Shown: positions 36,438 to 47,348 of the stretch, one piece after another | How the letters are laid out: every line of letters begins with the position of its first letter | Position numbering within the stretch: position 1 is the first letter of the stretch | Assembly: GCA_009193035.1 (NCBI GenBank) | Contig: SWDT01000001.1 | Coordinates: 248,001 to 312,000, forward strand | DNA: 64,000 nucleotides | Reading direction: 5' to 3' | Source: Halicephalobus mephisto | Taxonomy: Eukaryota > Nematoda > Chromadorea > Rhabditida > Panagrolaimidae | Made by a program: the position numbers and the translations under genes | The notes under the pieces: generated by a model | Database searches by the model: none | What the model was told of the DNA's origin: nothing | Seen by the model: the letters and a program-made list of their open reading frames with translations, nothing else

Positions 36438-36608
36438 CAGTGAAACCTCGCTAAAAACACCTTGGATAAGAGCAAATTCTCTAAAGATAACTCGGTTCCG
36501 ACCCCTACTGTGGATTTTCCCCTAGTAAACCCCTCGGTAAAGGCAACTTTTCTGTAAAAACAACATTTTTGCCGTCCCCTTCGGGTTGTTTTTAGCGAGG
36601 TTTCACTG
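36438..36608. mobile_element. pogo/Tigger-like MITE, copy 4
   Basis: 171 bp, TA at 36436-36437 and 36609-36610. It is in the same orientation as copy 3 and separated from it by 53 nt of unrelated AT-rich sequence. Its right end abuts the continuation of the palindrome's left arm. Confidence 0.9.
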
Positions 36609-38936
36609 TAGTTTGGTAGATCTTTGAACGATGGATTTAATGGTACTAAAATTTTGTAGAAATTATTTAACTGGATTCATGGAAATTTGAAAAATTATTT
36701 TAAATATTTATGAAAAATTCAAAGATTGAAGAACTTTCTTGATATTATGGTAGAATATAACTATATATATTTCATTCATTATTTGAAACAATAAACGGTA
36801 CAAACATTAATTAAAAAGATGTCAGAATAGAAACAATTTCAACTTTAAACTTATGTCTGGTCAAAAGCAACAGATAAAAGCAGTTTATAGGTAATTTGAT
36901 AGCTTATTTCATTCACTTTCAATATAATCTATTAATATCTCAATAACTATTGTATTAGTAAAGTTAATTTTTTCAACTCAAAAATTTTCTTTCAATTTAA
37001 ATTTCCATGAATCCAGTTAAAGAATTTCTACAAAATTTTAGCACCATTAAATCCATCGTTCAAAGACCTACCAAACTATGTCGAACTTACGGTCAGAGCT
37101 TGGAGTGTTAATTGTGTTTTTGAAATTAGTTTCATGTTTAAATTTTTAATTTGTTTCGTATTGCCAAATGAAATCCCATAACTTTACGATTTACAATCCT
37201 GGTCATCTGGACATTGCAGTGTCCCAGAATAAGAAAAATTTTAGCACTTTGTTTGGTCTTTAGTGTTTCTTTGTTTCCATGTCCAACCGGAGAGATATTA
37301 TCAAATGCTTGACTTGCCTGTCGTTTTTGAAAATTTTACTTTTAGTCAACCTCAGAAATTGCGTCTCCTTGTCAAAATAGTGGTACTCATGGGTGGGCTT
37401 GGCGCCATTCATTCCTTTCCTTCACACCCGAAAGTATTCATTCATATTTTTGCTTGGATGACTGAAAGAAGAAGCGAATGGTTATTTGGTCTCTGACGAC
37501 TGCCCTTCATTGCGACAAGCACAAATCAAATAGATTGTTCTCGTCAGCTCATCTGCCTTCTGCCGAACGGAACGGCGCTTTTGGAGGCCATTGATTCTGT
37601 TATTCTTGAGTTTTGTTTAATTGAAGCGGCATTTGCTTGATTCTTTCGAGAGGCGCTAATTTCAGCAGTCCTCGAGTATCTCTCATCTAATAAGATATCC
37701 GTTCCCAGTTGTCGTCAACACTAGTACTTTATTACTGTTCTTTGTGGATACTGTATTGAACGAGTACCTGTTCGACTCAGCGATCCATATGAAATGTTTC
37801 CTTCATTTGCCCCATGTTGGATTCCCATTTAACTACTGCGGCAGGCCTTTTCTACTGTTTCCGGCGCCGTCAAAGTATGTCTCATTTTCAATTGGCGGCA
37901 AAACAATGGTCAAAAGTTTGTTAATTGCCCATTTCGAGGTCGAAAACAAACATTTATATAGTCTTTCAAATTTGGCTAATTTTAAAAAGTAATCGTTTGC
38001 TTTCAAACGTAGTTAGTACTTACCGATCTTGGGTCTTAGTTATATACGTTCTGGCTGTCGGTATCTAGACTTTTGCAACTTATATTCAAGTTATAAAAAA
38101 GGGAAATTGTACTTGCGCAAATGTTAATCCGCATATTCCCTTGGTTATTTACAAGGCCGTATCTTTGAAATCTTGGGCAAACTCTGAATTTTGTCCCCCA
38201 TGGTTTCGTCAATTGCCGGTTTTCCATTCAACAAAAGTCTGAGGATATAAAAAAGAAACTACAGCCCCCGAAGTCTTTCTTTATTGCCCATCTGGTACCT
38301 GTTTGTTTTGATTGACCGCTTTTGACCTATGAATAATTCAAGGTGTCAATGGTATGGATTTTTTTAAGTTTTCATTGTAAAACATGAATTAAATTCCGTG
38401 GGATATTAATATTTTTAATTTTAATTTTCATCCTCTTGACCTAAATGAATTAAACCGTTCTTTTGAATTTAGCATTTTTGAAGACAATCCGATCTCAAGC
38501 TTTTTCTCTAGGGAAACCTTTCGCGCGGCCCGGAAATCGACAGACGGCATTGAAAATTAGTGCGGCAAATCGGTGAAACAAAAAGGACTTAGCTGACAGG
38601 TCACTCTAAGATGAATCTGATCTCTCCCAAGCCTTTTTTCCTATTCTTAAACTTTAAATATTTTATTTCACATGTTTTCTGGGAGTGTTCAATGTGATTC
38701 ATGTTATTGTGATGATGCATATTCAGAGAACTTAAAAACTTGGGAAAATCGGGGATTTCTTATTTATTTAAGTTTTTTGAAACCCTTCATTTGCTTTCCT
38801 TGTTCGTAAACCGAATTAATTTTGTGGTTCATTAAAACTGCTCCCCTGAATCCCGTTTTACTTTCATTGTCTCTCCCTGGTGCCCGCGCGATTTGGCTTA
38901 CCTTTTAAGTTGACCTTTGTATATCAGAACATCGCA

Positions 38937-39947
38937 GTGTTAAATTGGAAAAAAATTATTTGATAAAATTTTGTCTTGAGAGCACGTGTCTGTTTTTTTA
39001 ACTTTCCTTCTTTATATTTCTTAAAGAACTTTTTCATTGTATAATATCAGATAAAAGTATTGCAAGTTTTATATTTTTAAAACAATTTTGTAATCCTTTA
39101 ATTATTTGTTAATTAAACGTGAGTGTTATGTAGCTACTACCAATTGCTTTAACAGTAGCTAGTTTTAAACACACCAAAAAACTTCTATAGGAAACAATAT
39201 TCCCCAAACCTAATCACCCCATTCTTTGGTTCTTCAAAGAGACGAATAGTTTCCTAATTTTATGATAAACATGAAGATCAACTTCCTCCATTCAACGCTT
39301 TATTGTACGGACATTAACAGAGTCATTGTTTTCATCGAGAACCACATTCTTGATGTATGAAACTGACAGCGAGTTAGTTCTAAAGGTCATCTTTATTCGA
39401 TCATCAATGAATTTCGAAATCTTCCTGATTTCTTACAACGACCTAAAGTTCTCGTTTTAAAAATATTTGTCCACTTTGAAATAGTAGATTCTAGAAAAAT
39501 CATACTTCTTATCTATGTATACAGTTTTAACAACTTTTCTCTTGAAATTTAGTAAATAGTACACACGACTAACCATAACTAAAATTACCAACTAAAAAAG
39601 AAACAAAAAGTAAAAATTATCTGGAAAAATTGCAATACTTCTGTCAGACTAAGAATTAAAAATCTCGTATTTCTTCTCTTGAATGCTTTTTGGTGTGTTT
39701 AAAATTAGCTATTGTTAAAGCAATTGGTAGTAGCTACATAACACGTTTAATTAACAAATAATTAAAGGATTACAAAATTGTTTTAAAAATATAAAACTTG
39801 CAGTACTTTTGTCCGATATTATACAATGAAAAAGTTCTTTAAGAAATATAAAGAAGGAAAGTTAAAAAAACAGACACGTGCTCTCAAGACAAAATTTTAT
39901 CAAACAATTTTTTTTGTAATTTAACACTACGATATTCTATTGTACAT
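38937..39947. mobile_element. Tc1-like relic with very long terminal inverted repeats
   Basis: The left arm (about 38937-39190) and right arm (about 39690-39947) are near-perfect inverted copies of about 250 bp. The outer ends are CAGTGTTAAATT and its complement, with ACACGTG..., ATAATATC and GTAGCTAC motifs inside. The inner 500 bp is the reverse complement of the inner part of the 14.2-15.0 kb element. The arms are longer by about 110 bp each than the TIR shared with the 14-kb and 44.7-kb copies. Confidence 0.75.
39190..39460 (-). pseudogene. Broken Tc1-like transposase N-terminal fragment, second copy
   Basis: Reverse complement of the fragment at 14.6-14.8 kb and nearly identical to it. 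The same DDR...VRT-KR...SLKNQ motifs are interrupted by stops. It lacks the catalytic domain. Confidence 0.5.
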
Positions 39948-41419
39948 TTTTGTAATTTCTGAGTAAATTGATCATATTTAATTTTTGTCGACGAAATTAA
40001 TAGCACTTAAATGAGGCTGGATTATCTAATCTGTGTTCTGTCCCTTGGTTTCGATATGCACGAGTTGCTTAATTATGGTGGATTTGTGTTCCTGGAGAAA
40101 TGGGAATGTTGCTTCTATTGTCTCCTACAATTGAATTTTATTTAAGGTCAAAATCCCGAACGAGGAATGTCAGTTCAATTTCCTCATATTTTCACGTCTT
40201 TCCAAATCGGTGTTGACAAGCCGATGTGCTCCATGTAAATGCAAATGGGAATTCGCGAAAGTAAAGGCATCTATGCCGCAAACAATGTCAGTACTCAGCT
40301 GACCTTTGAGTTATTTTTGTTTCTAGAGGCGCCTTTAAAAATTGTCTGCTTATTCTAAGGATGTTGGTTTTCGATCATTGCTGAGGACAGTTCCGGTTAA
40401 TCCAACGGTCGTAGCAGCTGGCAATGTCCCAGAACAGGAGCCAATCACTACTGGGATTATCCGTTGACTCGGCTCTAATTATGGCACTAACTGGCGTTCA
40501 ACTTTTTATGACTCATTAGATTAGGATTAAGCTCTGACCATAGGTCTGTCAACAAGTCTTTTTCCTTTCTGGGATTTGGTTCAATGCCATTTTTATTTCG
40601 AAAGATAGAAATCGCGATCAAAAGGTGAAATGCTACTTGAATGTTCGCGATATATCGCACTTGACGCTGCAACCGTGTTTCCAATGTTTTCTTTTTTCTG
40701 AGGCCATGAAAGGGTGGACAATTTATTGCGACATATTTCCGTTTGGTCATTTGCATAAGGAGTTCCCAGCGGAGGCATCGCATGTCGGCGACATCAAATG
40801 TGCAACTCGAGTTTGCTAAACAAGGGACTTCTGTTTTCGCGTCACTTGTCAATCTTCCCACTTCTTAATAATCTGATCAGTATCACTTTAATAGTCGACT
40901 GGATTTTAATTCTGGTCATATCCTGGCTTATTCAGTCCTACGGGGCAATTTTAGAAATAAAATTGAATACGAAATGTGATTTGTCAGATCTTTATCATGG
41001 TCATCCGTCTTAAGCCCCGGCTTTGTACACTGTCTTTTCGGTTTACCAGCCCATGAAAAGATTGACAGTTTTCTTTGATTTAAAAACATTTTTTTGGTCC
41101 TCAATAAAACGTAAAATGGCTTTGTTCATAAACTTGACCCAATGACTCGTCGATTATGCGAGACTATCGGGGTAGAGCGATCGCCCAAAATGTCCGGGAA
41201 TTCGATTCAAACAATGCGTATTATTCCAAAAACAGTAGCAGTTGCCGTGAATTTCGGTCAAGAAATAAACCTACCCCATAAAAATTATGTTCACCTTTTG
41301 GTTTCTCGCGTATCGTTAAATTTTTCACATTCCATAAATGTCTGAAAAAAATTTAGGATAGTTCTTCAATTTGCATGCCTTTGAAGCCGTCTTAGGTAAT
41401 TGTACTTTGGAAACTAGCC

Positions 41420-44290
41420 ATGACAACTTCCCACTTAATTGTGGGGTTTCTGACAATCCTACTCAATACGGCATCCACTCAAAAGATCACCTCCGTCAGT
41501 AGGCAGTTTCTCGTCGACTTGAACGACGAAGTTACTCTTCCATGTAACGTCGAAAACTCAAATAGTATGACTTTACGCAATTATTTAAATTAACTTTGAG
41601 ATTTCAGCTGATTATGGTATTGTCTGGAAGAGAGGCGAAGAAGTTTTGTTCACAGACGGCTCTCCTATGGATGAAATGCAGACTCATTATAAACTTCTTG
41701 AGGAAGGAAATGTAAGAAAATATTTCTTAGCAATCGAAAGCCGGATTGTGAGTTTTGTCGTGTTTTGTGGATTTTCGAATTCTGAATTGAACGGTATATA
41801 ACACTTCAAGATTCACTTGGATTTCGAGTAGGAAAAATTACATTGAAAACTTTTTTCAGAATTTAAAAAATAATTATAACCTAATAAGAAACTTGCGGAA
41901 ATATGAGCTTATTCATTGTGAAAAATAGGCTGTTTGCTATCTTATGGTATATAAGCGGTTCAGTCATGGTACTCTGGGTGCATACCCGAATATTACTTAT
42001 ATTAGACGTTTTTCTCACATTTTGTAATTTAAGGAACTAAATCCAGTACGTGTTGTAGAGCAACCTTAGTTGCATAATTCTATATCAAGAAATTGAACTC
42101 TTTGTTTTAATCTTTGAAAAGAACATCGTTCTAAAAGATTTCAAAAAGTGCAATGCAAAATGCTTTAAAAAAAATAGAACTGAATTTCTTGTGTGTTCTA
42201 TCATTTTTCGCTTGAAATTATTATAATTAGAAAAAAACTGTCAGATCAACAAAAGGAGAACGAAAAATAATATGGATTGTTTAGTTGGAGATCTTCCTTA
42301 AATTCCTAAATTCCATCTTTTTGTATTCAATATCTGAGTAATCTTAAAAATTCTTCCACTGTTGATCTTAGAATTGTATCTACTGTATTTGCATCAACTT
42401 TGATGACAATTGATTGATTTTGTCAATTTTCGAAAATCAAATGAGGGTGTCAACTCAGCATCATTAGATTACATAATCGACATTGCTTAATAGCACATCA
42501 AGGGTTCGAGTCTTAAACACTACGCTATATATTGTCTAATACAAACAATGCTGGGGAAGTCATAGGAAATACAGTTCACATATTATGTGACAGAGAGGCA
42601 TTTCGTAGTGGATATATTAATATCTCTCCAAATATCTTACTAGTTATGGTCATTTTAGAACTCTATACTAAAAAAGTCTATTCAATTTTCCCTATCTGAA
42701 ACCCAAATGAATCCTAGAATGTTATATACCGTTCGATTCAGCATTCCAAAATCTACAAAGCAGGACAAAAGTTGGAATCCGTCCTCGGAGTGTTAATATC
42801 CCTTATTGTATTATTTTAGAATCATTCGCTGTATATCAGTCATGTTGAAGCTTATGATGAAGCCAATTACACCTGCATGATCAGTGATCCCTCGGCTACG
42901 ATCCAAGTGGTTCATCGGATTCTCGTTCACAGTCCTCCTTCTGTTTCGATCATTCCTCACGAAAAAACCATTTATCCTAGATATGGTGAAGATGTGGTTT
43001 TGACCTGTAGTGCCACTGGCAACCCAATTCCGAGTATTAAATGGCGATTCAGAGTCGGTTTTTCCTGTTTGAAAATAATTCACCTGTCGTTTTAGAATGG
43101 CGCGATGCCTCTTTCTGCTTCACAAGATCTTTCGCGGGGATTGCTGAAATTGCCAAATGTAGACGAGAGCTATGCCGGAACCTATGAGTGTATTGCAGTT
43201 AATAAGTACCATAAGCAAGCAAATGCAGCTATATCCATTAAGCCAGTCTGTAAGTTAAAATTTCAAAAATTTTTGAATAATACTGTAAAACACTTATGAA
43301 AAAAGAATTCTAATTGTTTGGGATTTATTAACTTTTGAAAATTAACTTAATCATTCCGAGTTTGAAGTGTATAAATTGATTGTTTAACGTTTCAGCCGAT
43401 GACGATCCAATTGGTAAGTGTTTTTTTGTGTATTTGTGATTGCCAGTTATGAATGTGGTTGGTTTGAGTGATTTGGTAGTTACTTATAAATCTAATATTT
43501 CTGTCAAATTTTAGTCAAACCCGTCGTTTTGACCGACAGGGCATATATTCCTACCAAACAGGGGGAAAGTTTGAATATCAGCTGTCGCTATAGCGGCAGT
43601 CCACCTCCAGAAGCTCAATGGACGTTAAATGAGAAGTCAGTAGACGTGAGTTGGCCTTCTGGCTCATTGGAAATTTAACGTTGAGTCATTCTTTTTCAGA
43701 ACAATAAACATATAGTTATTACTTCTAAGTTCGAGAACAATTACACAACAACTACTCTGAGCCTCGAAAACATTACTCCAGATGAATTCGGAGACTACAA
43801 ATGCACTGCAAGTAACGGATTAGGATCTGATTTCAAATCCATCCATGTAAACGACAAACCTGGGAGACCGTATCTCGAGACAATCGACAACTCATCTCTC
43901 TCCTGGACCGTTGAATCCGCTTTACCCATCGACCAATACCGTGTCTACCACAGAAGAGCCGGAGAAGACAAATTCGTTGACTTCAAAATATTTGCGAGTA
44001 CAAAGAACGATCAAGCAGGCACTGTTTGGTCTCGAACGGAGAAACTCGATTTTCTCAAGCCCGGAACCGAATACGAACTCCAAGTAAAGGCCCAGAATAG
44101 ACAGGGATTAGGGTCCTTCGCTTTGGATTACAAAAAAGTTCACATTCCTCTTAGGGATAAAGAACTCCAAAATGGTAAATTTCCAACTGATCGCTGATGA
44201 TGACTGTGATATTTAGGTAACGCTAATTCTGGAAGACCCTTGGTACTGAGCATTCCAATGATCCTCATCGGCTTTCTTCTTTCTCAATAA
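41420..44290 (+). CDS. GPI-anchored Ig/fibronectin-III cell adhesion protein (lachesin/RIG-3-like)
   Basis: Eight exons: 41420-41564, 41608-41711, 42820-43053, 43096-43249, 43396-43413, 43515-43645, 43700-44174 and 44217-44290, with phases agreeing. A signal peptide (LIVGFLTILLNTAST) is followed by three Ig domains. Domain 1 has VTLPCNV, IVWKRGEE and ANYTCMIS. Domain 2 has VVLTCSATGNP and YAGTYECIAVN. Domain 3 has LNISCRYSGSPPPEAQW and FGDYKCTASNGLG. One FN3-like domain follows (LSWTVESALPIDQYRVYHRR ... GTEYELQVKAQN). The C-terminus (RPLVLSIPMILIGFLLSQ) is hydrophobic with no cytosolic tail, suggesting a GPI anchor. It probably acts in neuronal or epithelial adhesion. The 1.1-kb second intron contains a dispersed repeat, and one exon is only 18 nt. 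Confidence 0.88.
42297..42755 (+). repeat. 0.45-kb dispersed repeat, copy 2 (intronic, possible SINE)
   Basis: Same sequence and orientation as 16070-16515, including the GGGTTCGAGTC box-B-like core. It lies in the second intron of the Ig/FN3 gene, sense to that gene. High identity between copies implies recent activity. Confidence 0.7.
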
Positions 44291-44689
44291 TCGTCGACGG
44301 AAAGCTGCATGTCCTAGTTATACTACCACATCGTTCACTCCATTTCACCGGTCGTTCTCTTGCAAAATACTCTAAAGATTTTAAATAATTTTCGCTTTAC
44401 CTTTGCTTATCTGTATTTCACCCGTGAGAACCGGGCTTTCCGAACGGGAAGGCATCTTGCCACGTTCTAAATGACTTGTTATCTCATTATCAAAATCCGT
44501 TGGCAGGGATTTTTCCTAATGTCTAAGAACATTGATTCCGACACTGCCAGGGATGTCTCAATCAAGTGTTTACTCCTTGAAATAAATTTTACTTTTGATT
44601 TTTACTACAATGACTAGCAGTACTACTATCACTTCCGGGATCTGAGTTCGGTTTCTAGCTGATGATAAAAAACAAATCTTAATAACATA

Positions 44690-45060
44690 ATATCGGACAG
44701 AAATATTGGAAATTTCTTGTTTTTTAATTATTTTGCAATAACTTAATTATCTGTTAGTTAAACGCGACTATTATGTGGTTATTATTAATGGTTTAATAGT
44801 AGTTACATTTTAGGCGCCAGAAAACCCCCATAGGGACGACGCGAAACTTTCAATTTTTGGCGCGCAGAGAAGTCTTCAAGAAAAACAATGAGATTTTTAG
44901 TTTTTAACTTGACGGAAGTATTGCAATTTGTTCAAATAATTTTCACTTTTTTGTTTATAATTTTAGTCATGATTAATCATGAATATTATTCAATAAACTT
45001 CAAGAAAAAACCGTTAAAATTATATATGAAAATGTATTTTGTTCCGTTTGGTGAATTTCC
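44690..45060 (+). mobile_element. Truncated, diverged copy of the Tc1-like element
   Basis: It begins ATATCGGACAGAAATATTGG, then AATTATTTTGCAATAACTTA, and later carries TTTTTGGCGCG. These match the left end of the 14.2-kb element in order, with many substitutions. The right terminal repeat is not found, so the copy is truncated or degraded. It lies between the Ig and DOMON genes. Confidence 0.6.
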
Positions 45061-45299
45061 AGAACAAAGAAAAAATTTCCGGAAATTTAAATAGGTGCAT
45101 TTTGGGAAGAAAAAACTTGATGATAATTGTGCGTTTCAAATTCGTCACACTTCGGTCGAGAACTCTCAACGTTGATCGAACACTTCCAAGGATAAAAACC
45201 TGTCCTGGCACACCTGTTAACTCTCTTTAGCCAAAACTAGAATGTCTTCACATGTTACAGGTAACTTTGAGTAGACCTTATTAGAGAACAGTGAGTCGG

Positions 45300-45320
45300 G
45301 AGCCGGCCTTTATATAGTGA
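45300..45320 (+). promoter_or_regulatory. Candidate TATA box of the DOMON gene
   Basis: GGCCTTTATATAGTGATTC contains a TATATA motif about 125 bp upstream of the DOMON start codon, in a locally GC-richer setting. The assignment rests on position and motif only. Confidence 0.35.
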
Positions 45321-45436
45321 TTCTATTTTCATTTTCCAATTCGTCTTCTCTTCGTAGCGTTGCCGGGACAGGTTTGACGCCAGTGTAAAATTGATCTCAC
45401 TGATTCTAATAACGACAATCATCGTTTGCACCTTTA

Positions 45437-46641
45437 ATGGTCATGATTTTCTCTATCCTCGTTATCTGTCTTGTTGTACTTGGTGAGTCATTCCGAAAGT
45501 ACAGAATTAAAATCTAGTTCGATTTTCAGAAGCCGAATCTGCTTGTAGATTCACCAATGGACAGTATAAACTGTCATGGGTCGTTGACAGGTCTCAAAAC
45601 GTTCACTTTCATTTAGATTACTACAATTTTCCTCCAGTAAATGCATGGACTGGTGTTGCTTTCGGTCAATCTATGGTAAATCTCTTTTTAAAAATACATT
45701 TTAAGGTAAAAGATATTAGGGGTCGGGGTTAGACGCCATACTCATCAAAGTTATTAATGGAAGAGTTACGGTAACCGATGAATATGTTCGAGGTAATTTT
45801 TTCTCCAATCAGGGACCGGCGTGTATTTTGCAACTTTAGATGTCGGATTTCGTAGTTTTCATAATTTTGATGTTTTTTTTTATCAAAAAATGAGTTTTAA
45901 AACTTGGTGAAGTTAGTACTGTTGACGTTTTCAAAATGAAATCCTGGGATTCTTCACATTCCTGGATTTATGAAATTATACAATCTCCATGAGATTACTC
46001 TAAATCGCTTTTCCTTGGGATTGGATAATGTTATGATTAGTAATAAGACGATTTTTAAATTTTAATCTTGGAAACAGCTCTAGACGCAGAAATTCCTTTG
46101 TAATTTTTCCGACACTTATGTTAACGACATCATTAAGGACTTGGAAATGTATGAAAAAACAATTCCGAAAGTCTGTTTTGTAATTACTAAAATTTATTTT
46201 TAATTGTTTTTGAGCATCAAGTTATCAAAATGGGTTTATTTTTTCATCTTAAACATTAACATCGAAAAAAGAAAAAACCCAGACACGTGTCTAATCGAAA
46301 AAAATCCGGTTATGATTAGTTTGGCAAGACATTCGCGCTGGTCCCTATTTCTAGAATATCTAAATCTATCAATTCTTTATTAAGGATACGGACCATCATT
46401 CCCTGACCGCTACCAAGATGTTCAAGTTCAAAACGCCGGATTTCGAAATGGAGTTCTCAAAGTTACTTTCGTAAAACCCATCTTGGGATCGGAACCCATT
46501 GCTGACAAGTCATTGAGTGGATGCACACCTTGGCAATTCATCACTGCTCCCGGAACGATTCATGACCAATACGGACGGATCGGAATGCATTCTAGAAGAC
46601 CAACTACCCAGATTGTTTGTCTAGATCAATGTAGAATTTGA
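45437..46641 (+). CDS. Secreted DOMON-domain protein
   Basis: Four exons with consistent phase: 45437-45482, one starting AAGCCGAATCTGC near 45531, one starting GGGTCGGGG near 45720, and the last from about 46385 to 46641. The first exon encodes a signal peptide (MVMIFSILVICLVVLEAES). The mature protein matches a DOMON domain: YKLSWVVD, VHFHLDYYNFPPVNAWTGVAF, ILIKVINGRVTVTDEYVRGYGPS, VTFVKPI, CTPWQFI. DOMON domains bind heme or sugars and occur in secreted redox proteins and dopamine beta-monooxygenase. No catalytic domain follows, so this is a stand-alone DOMON protein of about 190 residues. It ends 19 bp from the convergent Ly6-like gene. Confidence 0.85.
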
Positions 46642-46660
46642 TTTTCATCAATTCTGGGCA

Positions 46661-47348
46661 TTACAAAAATAAAACAGCGATAAATGAAATAGTTATTACT
46701 GTATAATATGAATAAAACAAAGTAACGCCATTGTCTACATCGTAAAACTGACCTTCACTATAATCCCCACCTTGGATAAAACGTGATTTGTTACGGTAAA
46801 CAGGAACTGGCAGTCTATGAGGCCAAATGGTGTCTTCATCCAGGTCTTTCATGATAGGAGTAGTTGGTTTCAGTGTTGTGGCTCTCATGTAGGGTTTCAT
46901 CGTAGTTTGAGGAAATTCCCTTGTGGGACATGTAGGACATTCACAGGGGATTGAGTTGGCATAACTACAGTCTTCCTGAGACATAACCTTTTCTGTCCAG
47001 TTGAGGGGATTATTGTAAGCAGAGTGGGATCGACATCGGACAATTCGACGAACACTGCCGTCAACCTGGATTCCATTTACTGTAAGGCAATAAACAACGA
47101 GATCGGGATGTTTCCGAGCACAGTCCAGCAGATCATGGTTACATGTGGGGGTTATGCCTCTTACGTCGACACAATAGGTACATTTCTGGAATTATTAAAG
47201 AATTATGAACGGAATTTTATTTATGAAAAAGACGCTCATTTATTAATGAAATTGACGGGTGGATAAACTAGTAAAAACTTACTTGGATATCGGGATATGG
47301 AGTCAGTGCCACAGCTAAGGACATTAAACAAAGACTTGCACAGTCCAT
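46661..47348 (-). CDS. Ly6-like cysteine-rich GPI-anchored protein (Ly6 gene D)
   Basis: Two exons, 47285-47348 and 46661-47185. A short signal peptide (MDCASLCLMSLAVALTPYPD) is followed by KCTYCVDVRG, CNHDLLDCARKH, VVYCLTVNG, RRIVRCRSH, DCSYANSIPCECPTCPT. This is a Ly6-type series of paired cysteines with a CxC-like ending. A Thr/Pro-rich stalk (TTMKPYMRATTLKPTTP) and a hydrophobic C-terminus (YYTVITISFIAVLFL) suggest a GPI-anchored surface protein. It is convergent with the DOMON gene. The pattern differs from Ly6 genes A-C, so it is a different subfamily. First-exon length (64 nt) leaves one base beyond whole codons, so the exact 5' splice position could shift by a base or two. Confidence 0.65.

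Larger units (their letters stand above)
36183..37107. mobile_element. Palindromic element with TTAA at both ends, interrupted by two MITEs
   Basis: The left arm (CACTCCAAGCTCTGACTGTA at 36183, continuing after an interruption at 36611 with GTTTGGTAGATCTTTGAACG) is the inverted copy of the right arm at about 37000-37107. TTAA flanks both ends (36179-36182 and 37108-37111), which would fit a piggyBac-type target site. Without the interruption the arms would be over 100 bp long and the element about 530 bp. No coding sequence is seen. Confidence 0.65.
34974..41419. other. Gene-poor intergenic region rich in repeats
   Basis: About 6.4 kb between the aconitase start and the Ig gene. Besides the palindromic element at 36.2-37.1 kb, the two MITEs in it and the long-TIR element at 38.9-39.9 kb, I see no supported gene. 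Stretches at 37.2-38.3 and 40.0-41.3 kb are richer in GC than their surroundings and contain scattered short open frames. None has splice or motif support; they may hold regulatory sequence for the Ig gene. Confidence 0.5.
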
